A stretch of 35,091 nt of DNA, from positions 1-35,091 of the forward strand of contig CAJUJU010000044.1 in the NCBI GenBank assembly GCA_910586835.1, read 5' to 3'. Positions 7,879 to 15,370 of this stretch are shown here, piece after piece. How positions within the stretch are numbered: the first letter of the stretch is position 1; each line of letters opens with the position of its first letter. The notes beneath the pieces were generated by a model. The model did no database searches and was not told the DNA's origin. It saw only the letters and a list, made by a program, of their open reading frames with translations. The position numbers and the translations under genes are program-made. Source of the stretch: an uncultured Acetatifactor sp. Lineage in GTDB: Bacteria; Bacillota; Clostridia; Lachnospirales; Lachnospiraceae.

Positions 7879-8409
7879 ATGCAGGATGTGATGACAACCA
7901 TTGAAAAGAGAAGCTCTACCAGAGGATATACGGAAGAACCGTTGACGGAGACAGAACTGAACGCCCTTCTTCAGGCCGGACTTCAGGCTCCCACCGCGGC
8001 AAACAAACAGGAGATCCACTTCACCGTGTTAAAGGGAAGCGACCCGATTCTGAAAGAACTGGAAGAGGAAAAGAACCGTCTGCGCGACCTGCAGAATCCG
8101 CCCCATAATTTCTACTACGAAGCGCCCACTGTGGTCATCCTCAGCGCGGACAGCGACTTCAGGTGGAGCACTCTGGATGCCGGAATCGCAGTAGAAAACA
8201 TGGCTCTGGCAGCAGAGGGCCTGGGCCTGGGAAGCCTGATTATCGGCTGTATCTACGACGCATTGAGAGGCGAAAAGAAGGATTACTTTGCCAAAGCCCT
8301 GAAGTTTCCCGCAAACTACAGGTATGAGATTGCCATTGCCTTCGGCCGCAAAGCCATGACAAAGGAACCTCATACCTATAATGCAGATGCGCAGATAACC
8401 CGTTTATAA
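7879..8409 (+). CDS. Nitroreductase-family FMN oxidoreductase
   Basis: A 176-aa flavoprotein of the short nitroreductase type. It begins with the family's phosphate-binding pattern (KRSSTRGY, residues 10-17), then the PTAANKQ loop (about 42-48), and near the C-terminal third GLGLGSLIIG. Members are FMN-dependent dimers that use NAD(P)H to reduce nitro compounds, quinones or flavins in the cytoplasm; the natural substrate is usually unknown. AAAGGAG lies 8 nt before the chosen ATG at 7879; the longer frame from 7846 adds residues that do not fit the family. It is a single-gene unit, divergent from the GT-C gene and convergent with the gene after it. Confidence 0.9.
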   Translation: MQDVMTTIEKRSSTRGYTEEPLTETELNALLQAGLQAPTAANKQEIHFTVLKGSDPILKELEEEKNRLRDLQNPPHNFYYEAPTVVILSADSDFRWSTLDAGIAVENMALAAEGLGLGSLIIGCIYDALRGEKKDYFAKALKFPANYRYEIAIAFGRKAMTKEPHTYNADAQITRL

Positions 8410-8435
8410 TCACTTCCGAGAAAACAGGCTTACCT

Positions 8436-9029
8436 TTACAACCCTTTCAGGACTTCTTCCATTGCGTCCTGAAAGGGTGTGTTTTCCAGCCGCTTCAACA
8501 CAGGTCTGCAAAACAGGAGCATCTGATGAGAATAAAAATAAAAGCTGTAAAGAAGATCGTCAAGAACCCCTTCTTCCCACCATTCGTCTACCTCTTCCTC
8601 GTCACAATCCTCCGGCAGCAGATACTCCTCCTTCAACAGATCAAAAAACTCTGGAAGCGGTTCCTCCTGCTCCTCATCCGACATGCTGTTCCAGTCCTGA
8701 ACACAATCAATAATCACTTCGAAAAAGCCCAGCAGCTTCTCCACAACATACTGTGCCACTTCATTTTTTTCCCATTCATCCACTGCACGCTCAAAGCTCC
8801 GGACAAGGAAAATCATCGCAAAGGGTGTGGCATGCCACAGCGTACTCTGGTGTTCTATTTGATCGGTTATTTCGCCAAGCGCCCTGCTGACCTGCGCAAG
8901 ATCAGTCAGTTCCTGCAGCGCAGTAAAATATTCCGGAAAATCCTTTGCCGTACCATAAGCTGTGGTAATTCTGTCCCACGGCACCTCCTCCATCTTCAGA
9001 TTTCGGATGTAATTGTTTTCTTTCTCCAT
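8436..9029 (-). CDS. Acidic helical protein, immunity-protein-like
   Basis: I do not recognise a named family with certainty. The 197-aa product is soluble, helical and very acidic, above all at about residues 120-155 (DEEQEEPLPE, CDEEEVDEWWEEG). The motif EHQSTLWHATPFAMIFLVR (about 65-83) recalls HEAT-like immunity proteins of polymorphic toxin systems, where a histidine-glutamine pair and a following P-F-L stretch recur. No toxin gene is next to it. The ATG at 9029 has AAGGGA 6 nt upstream and is preferred to the frame opening at 9119, which would overlap the next gene. Its last codons form a perfect 13-bp inverted repeat (8441-8453 with 8466-8478). Orphan immunity gene is a guess. Confidence 0.6.
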   Translation of the reverse strand: MEKENNYIRNLKMEEVPWDRITTAYGTAKDFPEYFTALQELTDLAQVSRALGEITDQIEHQSTLWHATPFAMIFLVRSFERAVDEWEKNEVAQYVVEKLLGFFEVIIDCVQDWNSMSDEEQEEPLPEFFDLLKEEYLLPEDCDEEEVDEWWEEGVLDDLLYSFYFYSHQMLLFCRPVLKRLENTPFQDAMEEVLKGL

Positions 9030-9112
9030 TTTCGTCCCTTCTGAACATCTCATAATCATGTACTTCTTCTGAACTTTCCTCACCATCGGTTCTGTCTTTG
9101 TCATTTTTCCGT

Positions 9113-10006
9113 TCAGCACATTGCTGCCGCCTGAATACCTGCAATTGCGCCATCGGCCACTGCCGTAGCCACCTGTCTCACTTTTTTTACACAGATATCT
9201 CCTGCTGCAAACACACCCGGTATTTCCGTCTGCATGTCGCGATCAACCGGAATATAGCCGCCGTCCAGCTTCAGTTCCGTATACATCTGCGTATTCGGAA
9301 CAATCCCCGCATAGACAAAAACCCCGCACTCCGTATCTTTTACGCTTTGTTTTTTCCCTGTTTTATTATCTGTAAACTCAAGCGCTTCCACCGATTCGCC
9401 GCCATACACTGCAGTCAGGCTTGTATGCGGCATAATCTCAATGTTATTGCAGCTTACAACCTTATCCTTGAATTCCCGTATACATGCAAGTTCCTCTTCC
9501 ACACATACAATGGTGACTTTTGCCGCTATCCTGGCAAGATAAAGCGCCTCCTTTACCGCTCCGTCCGCACCGCCTATTACATATACGTTCTTTCCTTTAT
9601 AATTCGGGCCGTCCTTCGGCGCATTCAGCCTGACTCCTTTCAGGTTTTCCCCGGGAATCCCCAACATGCGACCGGAACCGCCGTTTGCCAGAATTAAGGT
9701 CCTGGCTTCATAGGTTCCCTGATCCGTAATGACCTTCTTAACCTTACCTTTCAGCTTTGTCTCCGTCACCTTTTCATAACGAATCTCCACACCGGCTCCC
9801 AGTGCCTGCGCCTTCATCCGCTCCGCAAACGACCCGCCGGTTTCTTCCTGCACGATTGCCGTATAATGCGTTACCGTTGATACCGTTCCGATCAGGCCGC
9901 CCACCTGATTCTTTTCCAGCAGCAGAACTTTTTTCCCTCTGCTTTTTCCATAAACAGCGGCGCTGACGCCCGCCGGGCCCGCGCCGATAACAATCATATC
10001 ATACAT
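9113..10006 (-). CDS. Thioredoxin-reductase-like FAD/NAD(P) oxidoreductase lacking the CxxC pair
   Basis: The 297-aa protein has the low-molecular-weight thioredoxin reductase layout. It shows the FAD Rossmann motif GAGPAG (8-13), an NAD(P) Rossmann motif around VIGGADGA (143-150) and the second FAD motif VFAAGD near the C-terminus. The redox-active CATC segment expected after the LGIPGE stretch is replaced by RLNAPKDG (126-133), so it cannot pass electrons to thioredoxin in the usual way. It may be a ferredoxin- or flavin-reducing relative, or take electrons for a partner enzyme. GGGAGGAG stands 6 nt before the ATG at 10006; the frame from 10027 is less likely. No thioredoxin gene is nearby. 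Confidence 0.8.
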   Translation of the reverse strand: MYDMIVIGAGPAGVSAAVYGKSRGKKVLLLEKNQVGGLIGTVSTVTHYTAIVQEETGGSFAERMKAQALGAGVEIRYEKVTETKLKGKVKKVITDQGTYEARTLILANGGSGRMLGIPGENLKGVRLNAPKDGPNYKGKNVYVIGGADGAVKEALYLARIAAKVTIVCVEEELACIREFKDKVVSCNNIEIMPHTSLTAVYGGESVEALEFTDNKTGKKQSVKDTECGVFVYAGIVPNTQMYTELKLDGGYIPVDRDMQTEIPGVFAAGDICVKKVRQVATAVADGAIAGIQAAAMC

Positions 10007-10117
10007 TGTTATCTCCTCCCACTTCACATAAACTATAAGTCAATCATCCTGGTTTTTTCTGAATGATCTCCTTACTCTTTTCCAATAGCTTATCCAAAAT
10101 AATCGCAGATATCCTGT

Positions 10118-11659
10118 CTAATTTCTGTGAGAAAGCAGCACCACCGTCTCCACATTCGCCGTCCACGGGAACTGATCCACCGCAGCCGCCCTTTCCACCC
10201 GATACCCGCAGGCCAGGAAGGTCTCCAGATCCCGCACAAGGCTGGTAGGCTTGCAGGAAATATAGATAATATGTTCAACGCCGTACCTGATAATCTTTGG
10301 CAGGGCCTTCGGATGAATCCCGTCCCGGGGCGGATCCAGAATAATCAGATCCGGCTTCTCGGAAATCTCATCCAGCACCTTCAGCACATCGCCCGCCAGG
10401 AACTCACAGTTATCCAGGCCGTTATCCGCGGCATTTTTCCGCGCGGCCTCCACCGCTTCCTCCACAATCTCCACACCGATGACCTTCTCCGCCACCGGCG
10501 CCATAAGCTGGGCGATGGTGCCGGTTCCGCTGTAAAGGTCGTAGACTACCCTGTCCGCCGCGCTGTCCGTCTGCCCCAGGCTGCCTACATACTCCCTCAC
10601 CGTTTCATAAAGTACCTCCGCACCATAGGAATTGGTCTGAAAGAAGGAAAAGGTGGAAATTTTAAAGCGAAGCCCCAGAAGCTCCTCGTAGAAAAATTCC
10701 TGCCCGTAGAGCACCTGTGTGCAGTCGCTCTGCACCACATCCGCCTGAGAATCATTGACAATATGTAAGATTCCCGCAAACCGGCCCTGCAGTCTGCCGT
10801 TGTTTTCCAACTCCAGAAGCGTACTCAAAAATCCCTGCAAAACCTCGTATTCCGCTCTGCCGTTACAGCCTGCCCTGCAAACCTGTTCCATTTCATGGCA
10901 GGCATTCCCCTTCAAATCATCCTCCGCAGAAACTTCCACGGCTTCCTCACAGCACGCGCTGCCTCCGTTTGCCGTCGCCCCATCCCCGTTCTCCCACTGG
11001 GAAGTGGTTACCAGCGCCACCAGAATCTCTCCCGTCCTGACCGCCTTTCTCACCAGCAGATGGCGCAGATATCCGGTATGGCGGATCCTGTGATAATAGC
11101 TCGTCCCCAGCTCTGCAAAATAGTCCCTCACCGCCTTTAAAATCAGGCGGTAATCGGCATCCACAATCTGACAGTCCTCCACCGTCACCACATCATAAAA
11201 GCTGCCTCTCTTATGCATGCCAAGCGAAAGCGGACCATCCTTCACCTCGTCTCCGAAGGAAAACTCCATCTTATTCCTGTACTCATACGCCGCAGGACTG
11301 CCCTTGATTCCCTCCCACAGCCAGGTATCCTCCTGTCTGCCCAAAACTCCGTCCAGAAGTCCTTTCACCTGTTCTTCCTTGATTCTCAGCTGCTCTTTAT
11401 AGGGCAGCGAGATATAGGTACAGCCACCGCACACGCCAAAATGGGAACACGGACTGCCTGTCTCCAGAGGTGACTTTTCCAACACCTCCAGCAGACGGCC
11501 TTCCGCCTTCCCTTTTCTCACTTTGTTGACTTGAAACTTGACTTTCTGTCCGGGCAGGCTGTTCTTTACGATTACGGTGTCCTCCCCAACACCTGCAATG
11601 CCTTTGTTGGGAAAATCCACCCTCTCCACCGTCGCTTCATATACCTGTCCTTTTTTCAT
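10118..11659 (-). CDS. rlmD: 23S rRNA (uracil-C5)-methyltransferase, RlmD/RumA type
   Basis: A 513-aa SAM-dependent enzyme that methylates C5 of a 23S rRNA uridine. It has a TRAM RNA-binding domain (1-60), then four Fe-S cysteines, C71, C77, C80 and C163. The SAM motif is DLYSGTG (374-380), DPP is at 442-444 and the catalytic cysteine is C469 in YISCKP. Firmicute homologues often modify two sites (RlmCD), so the exact uridine is not certain. It starts at 11659, 4 nt after the preceding small gene stops, so the two are cotranscribed. Between about 222 and 268 lies an insertion with five extra cysteines (C236, C237, C254, C261, C265) not expected in the family. Confidence 0.92.
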   Translation of the reverse strand: MKKGQVYEATVERVDFPNKGIAGVGEDTVIVKNSLPGQKVKFQVNKVRKGKAEGRLLEVLEKSPLETGSPCSHFGVCGGCTYISLPYKEQLRIKEEQVKGLLDGVLGRQEDTWLWEGIKGSPAAYEYRNKMEFSFGDEVKDGPLSLGMHKRGSFYDVVTVEDCQIVDADYRLILKAVRDYFAELGTSYYHRIRHTGYLRHLLVRKAVRTGEILVALVTTSQWENGDGATANGGSACCEEAVEVSAEDDLKGNACHEMEQVCRAGCNGRAEYEVLQGFLSTLLELENNGRLQGRFAGILHIVNDSQADVVQSDCTQVLYGQEFFYEELLGLRFKISTFSFFQTNSYGAEVLYETVREYVGSLGQTDSAADRVVYDLYSGTGTIAQLMAPVAEKVIGVEIVEEAVEAARKNAADNGLDNCEFLAGDVLKVLDEISEKPDLIILDPPRDGIHPKALPKIIRYGVEHIIYISCKPTSLVRDLETFLACGYRVERAAAVDQFPWTANVETVVLLSHRN

Positions 11660-11663
11660 TTGC

Positions 11664-11927
11664 TCAGTTCTCTCCCTCGTCCACGAAGAAATCTTCCTCG
11701 TCCTCGGCCTCTTCATCCTCGAACTCGTCTTCAAACTCGTCTTCAAAGTCCTCCAGATAACCGGGAGTAAAATAGCGATATACTGCGTATGCGATTGCCG
11801 CCACAGCTGCCACGGCACCGATTATGGCAAGCACCCAGAATACGGGACAGCATTTCTTCTTTTCTTCCTTCTTTCCAAGAAGCTCGTTCAACTTTGTCGC
11901 CTCAATTAAATTTTCAAGCTTGTTCAT
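11664..11927 (-). CDS. Small single-span membrane protein with acidic tail
   Basis: An 87-aa protein of unknown function. A short amphipathic N-terminus ending in KKEEKKKCC leads into one membrane segment (about 29-49). The rest is a strongly acidic tail with the imperfect repeat EDEFEDEFEDEE. AAGGAGG lies 6 nt before the ATG. It is coded just ahead of rlmD. The tail could bind cations or basic proteins, but that is inference from composition only. A short hairpin, GACAG...CTGTC (11941-11956), lies in its leader. Confidence 0.75.
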   Translation of the reverse strand: MNKLENLIEATKLNELLGKKEEKKKCCPVFWVLAIIGAVAAVAAIAYAVYRYFTPGYLEDFEDEFEDEFEDEEAEDEEDFFVDEGEN

Positions 11928-12000
11928 AGGATACCTCCTTGACAGTCTTCGCTGTCTTTTTAATAGAATACCACATTTATGGCAAAAATACTACAATCTT

Positions 12001-14313
12001 TTAGATTCTTTTTAATTTTGCAAAGGAAGCGTACATGACCTTCTGGCCTGCCTTGTCAAACCCTACCGTCACCTTATAGTCCCTGGGCTCCTTCACCAGC
12101 GCAAGCACGGTTCCCTCCCCGTATTTGATATGGGAGACCCGATCCCCCACCTCATAATCAAGCGCTCCGCTCAGCTGCACCGGAACTCCTTTGGAGATTC
12201 CCGCCAGCTGGTTCAGGCTGCCGATGCCCTTTGCGATAAATGGCTTGTCCGCCGACGCAGTCACCCTGGGGCGCAGGATTGCCTTCGGCCGGAAATCAGC
12301 GGCGCCGGAGCCTGCCCCTCTTCCGCCCAATCCCATCATATCCTCCAGCACCTCCCTGTCACGCATGGGACGTCTGCCGGAAGTCCCCTTCTCCTCCAAA
12401 TACTCCTCGGGAATCTCCCTGACAAATCTGCTCACCGGATTATACTGGGTCTCCCCACGCAGCATCCGCGACCTGGCACAGGTGAGAGTCAGATCATTCA
12501 TGGCGCGGGTGATTCCCACATAGGCCAGGCGGCGCTCTTCTTCAATGTCTTCCGGATTGTTGTTCCACAGCGCTGCCTGACCCGGAAACAGTCCATCCTC
12601 CAGTCCCGCCAGATAGACGCTGGAAAACTCCAGCCCCTTCGCTGAATGCAGTGTCATCAAAAGCACCCTGTCATCACTGTTCTCCACATTGTCGATATCC
12701 GCAACCAATGCCACCTCGGCCAGAAATTCCGTCAATCCCGCCGACTCGTGAGTCTCCTGGAAAGTAACCGCCTTGTTGACCAGCTCGTCCACATTGGCCA
12801 GCCGGTCTTCCGCTGTCTCATCATCATTGTCCTTCAGATACTCCTCATAACCGATTCCCTCCACGATCTCCCGGATCAGCTCCGCCACCGTCAGTTCTGT
12901 GGATGCCCTTCTGAATTTTTCAATCAGCTGCACAAAAGGACGTATCTTGGCAGATGCCTTCCCCAGACTCATAATCTCATCCGCCAGCTCCATGGCGCCG
13001 TAGAGCCCGATATCCCGCATCTCGGCATAATCGGCAATCTTTTCCAGCGTCACGGCGCCTATCCCCCGCTTCGGTATATTGACAATGCGCCTGACTGCCA
13101 CCTCGTCCCTGCCGTTGTCAATGGTCTTCAGATAAGCCAGAATGTCCTTGATCTCTGCCCTTGCATAGAAATTCGTACCACCTACCACATTGTAGGGCAC
13201 TCCTTCCATGATCATACGCTCCTCCAGCAGACGCGCCTGAGCGTTGGTGCGGTAGAGCACCGCACAGGTTTTATAGCTCTCCGCACCTGAACGAACCTTT
13301 CGGCACACATCATCGGCAATAAACTCCGCCTCCTCATAGGCGCTGTCAAACTGTCTGAAATGAACCTGGTTTCCGGCTCCACGGTCTGTCCAAAGCGCCT
13401 TATCCTTCCGTCCCTGATTGTTGCGGATCACCGCGTTGGCGGCATCCAGAATAAACTGTGTGGAACGGTAATTCTGTTCCAGCTTGATCACTGCAGCCTC
13501 GGGAAAATACTTCTCAAAGTCCAGAATATTCCGGATATTTGCTCCCCGGAACCGATAGATAGACTGATCGTCGTCGCCCACCACGCACAGGTTGCGATAT
13601 TTCTGCGCCAACAGCCTGACCAGCTCAAACTGGGCCGTGTTGGTGTCCTGATACTCGTCCACCATAATATATTGGAAGCGGTCCTGATAGGAGTCCAGAA
13701 TCTCGGGACAGTTTCTGAACAACTCCACCGTCTTGACAATAATATCGTCAAAATCAAGGGCATTGTTCTTTTTCATGGTCTCCTGATATTCCCGATAAAC
13801 TTTCGCATATACCGCTCTGCCCGCGTCCCCCGCAGCCTCCAGCTCATATTGTGCCACTCCGGTCAGATTATCCTTTGCGGAAGAAATGGCTCCCAGCAGC
13901 GCTTTTTCCTTATACACTTTTGTGTCAATACACATCCGTTTGCAGATGCCCTTCATCACCGTCTTCTGATCGTCTGTATCATAGATGGTAAAACCGTTTT
14001 CGAAGCCCAGCCTGTCAATATGGCGGCGCAGGATGCGGACACACAGAGAATGAAAAGTGGAAACCCACACCTGATCGGCGCCGAAACCCACCAGAGCGTC
14101 CACTCTCTCCCGCATCTCCCCTGCAGCCTTGTTTGTAAAGGTGATGGCGAGAATATTCCAGGGCTTCACTCCCATCTCGTCAATCAGATAGGCGATCCTG
14201 TGGGTCAGACATCTGGTCTTTCCGCTTCCTGCTCCGGCCAACAGAAGAAGAGGCCCTTCTGTGTGCAGAACCGCCTCCTTCTGCTCTCTGTTCAATGTGT
14301 CATATATACTCAT
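12001..14313 (-). CDS. pcrA: ATP-dependent DNA helicase PcrA (UvrD family)
   Basis: A 770-aa superfamily 1A helicase of normal length. It carries the N-terminal Q motif (LNREQKEAV, 7-15), Walker A AGAGSGKT (26-33), motif II VDEYQDT, QNYRST in motif IV and a C-terminal VGITRA motif. It moves 3' to 5' on single-stranded DNA and works in nucleotide excision repair, plasmid replication and removal of RecA. The C-terminus (GDRVSHIKYGEGTV to the end) is the Tudor-like domain that binds RNA polymerase in Gram-positive PcrA. The start is supported by GGAGG a few bases upstream. It is followed closely by the small membrane protein gene, from which it may be separated by its own stop and the hairpin at 11941. 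Confidence 0.95.
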   Translation of the reverse strand: MSIYDTLNREQKEAVLHTEGPLLLLAGAGSGKTRCLTHRIAYLIDEMGVKPWNILAITFTNKAAGEMRERVDALVGFGADQVWVSTFHSLCVRILRRHIDRLGFENGFTIYDTDDQKTVMKGICKRMCIDTKVYKEKALLGAISSAKDNLTGVAQYELEAAGDAGRAVYAKVYREYQETMKKNNALDFDDIIVKTVELFRNCPEILDSYQDRFQYIMVDEYQDTNTAQFELVRLLAQKYRNLCVVGDDDQSIYRFRGANIRNILDFEKYFPEAAVIKLEQNYRSTQFILDAANAVIRNNQGRKDKALWTDRGAGNQVHFRQFDSAYEEAEFIADDVCRKVRSGAESYKTCAVLYRTNAQARLLEERMIMEGVPYNVVGGTNFYARAEIKDILAYLKTIDNGRDEVAVRRIVNIPKRGIGAVTLEKIADYAEMRDIGLYGAMELADEIMSLGKASAKIRPFVQLIEKFRRASTELTVAELIREIVEGIGYEEYLKDNDDETAEDRLANVDELVNKAVTFQETHESAGLTEFLAEVALVADIDNVENSDDRVLLMTLHSAKGLEFSSVYLAGLEDGLFPGQAALWNNNPEDIEEERRLAYVGITRAMNDLTLTCARSRMLRGETQYNPVSRFVREIPEEYLEEKGTSGRRPMRDREVLEDMMGLGGRGAGSGAADFRPKAILRPRVTASADKPFIAKGIGSLNQLAGISKGVPVQLSGALDYEVGDRVSHIKYGEGTVLALVKEPRDYKVTVGFDKAGQKVMYASFAKLKRI

Positions 14314-14358
14314 TTCTTCCTCCGATTTTCCTCATACTTCCCAAACATTCAATGAGAT

Positions 14359-14460
14359 GAATTGCTGCTCTTGGCAATTCTTCTGTGTGAAGAAGCTCTC
14401 TCGCAGAGCGTGAAATCACTTGGCCAGGTCTTTTCGAGCTTAGTGATTTCCTTCACACTT
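14359..14460 (-). repeat. Intergenic multi-stem element, possible dispersed palindromic repeat
   Basis: This spacer, read on the minus strand, holds an 8-bp closing stem (14385-14392 with 14451-14458). It encloses a perfect 9-bp stem (14412-14420 with 14442-14450) and a 5-bp CTCTC-type stem near 14395-14410. A separate 7-bp hairpin follows at 14359-14380. The closing stem takes in the stop codon of the upstream gene. There is no T-run on the minus strand, so it is not a standard terminator for that gene; on the plus strand a TTTT follows. It looks like an extragenic palindromic repeat or an RNA processing site. Confidence 0.55.
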
Positions 14461-15217
14461 TTACCACATCGCTGAAATTCCAGATCCGGATACTGAATTC
14501 CACAATGGGGGAATCACAATAAAGACACTTCTTTGCCCCCAGACCGGGCAGCGGCGCCCCACAGTTGGGACAATTCATGGCAAGACCCGAATCCGCCTGG
14601 TTTTCCACCACATCACGATCCTGTATGTAAATCATCTCCACATTATAACGGGTCTGCACCAGCCTGTCCTCCGCGCCTTCCGTCACCTGCCCGTCCTTTT
14701 TCCGGAAAAAATAATACTGCACCGCAGACTGAAAAACGATACTGCATCTGCCCTTTCTCTTCTGATAAGCTTTGATCTCCGTTCTGTGGATTTTTATATT
14801 TTTATAATGCTCTCCGGCATTTTCCTCCTTCAGCGCATCGATCTTCATACTCAGCTTTTCCCGCAGCTCACTGGTAGTACCCTCCTTCAGCCGGGCGACA
14901 TTCTTTGCATCAATCCCCTGCAGATAGCCTGACAGCACATTTTCCGCCCTCTTCTTCATTTCGTCATAATGAAATTCCGGAAAATCCCTGAGAATCTGCG
15001 GCAGATACAGGCTGGTGGCAGCCGACACAGACTTCGGCGTGACATCCAGCATCTTTTCCATATTCTGAAAGCTGCCGGTAATGGTGTCGGATCCGAAGGC
15101 CATCCGGGTAAAATTCCTTATCCTGTTTCTGATCACCCGATAGGCGACAAATCCTGCGCCGCCCACCACAAGAACCAGCACAAGGATTACAATCGTTCCA
15201 ATCTGTCCTGTGAGCAT
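14453..15217 (-). CDS. Membrane-anchored Tim44-like protein with zinc ribbon
   Basis: The 254-aa protein has an N-terminal membrane segment (5-26) and a central alpha/beta domain (about 60-205) resembling Tim44/MRPL45-type domains. A zinc ribbon follows with C216, C219, C231 and C234. The soluble part faces the cytoplasm if the N-terminus is outside. GGGGG lies about 7 nt before the ATG at 15217; a GTG-initiated frame from 15271 is less likely. It directly follows the SPFH/zinc-ribbon gene and probably works with it at the membrane. B. subtilis has a comparable set, ydjGHI, where zinc-ribbon membrane proteins join an SPFH protein; that link is inference. Confidence 0.7.
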   Translation of the reverse strand: MLTGQIGTIVILVLVLVVGGAGFVAYRVIRNRIRNFTRMAFGSDTITGSFQNMEKMLDVTPKSVSAATSLYLPQILRDFPEFHYDEMKKRAENVLSGYLQGIDAKNVARLKEGTTSELREKLSMKIDALKEENAGEHYKNIKIHRTEIKAYQKRKGRCSIVFQSAVQYYFFRKKDGQVTEGAEDRLVQTRYNVEMIYIQDRDVVENQADSGLAMNCPNCGAPLPGLGAKKCLYCDSPIVEFSIRIWNFSDVVKV

Positions 15218-15281
15218 CCTTTTTCCCCCAAGATAATAAGCTCGTACTCTTTCTGTTTTCCCAAAAAACACCTTTCCATAG

Positions 15282-15370
15282 AACAGGAATCGCAGCAGCC
15301 CGTCTTCAGCCTTGGCTGAACAGCTGACTGCTGCGATTATTTTCTCAGCGCATCAATACAGATTCCTGTT
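15282..15370 (-). repeat. Intergenic long-stem RNA element
   Basis: Arms 15282-15291 and 15361-15370 are perfect 10-bp complements. Arms 15288-15298 and 15328-15338 are perfect 11-bp complements, and a 7-bp hairpin with a 2-nt loop sits in the middle (15305-15320). The two outer pairings share four bases, so they make one long bulged stem or two competing ones. On the minus strand a run of six T follows about 12 nt later (plus A at 15263-15268), so it may also act as a weak terminator after the SPFH gene, whose stop codon it overlaps. Confidence 0.6.

Noticed and set aside
8441..8478. 13-bp inverted repeat as a terminator between convergent genes
   Set aside because: It lies within the last codons of the gene and has no T-run on either side.
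12646..14355. Long plus-strand open frames opposite pcrA
   Set aside because: They mirror pcrA codon bias, have no start signals, and pcrA is complete and intact.
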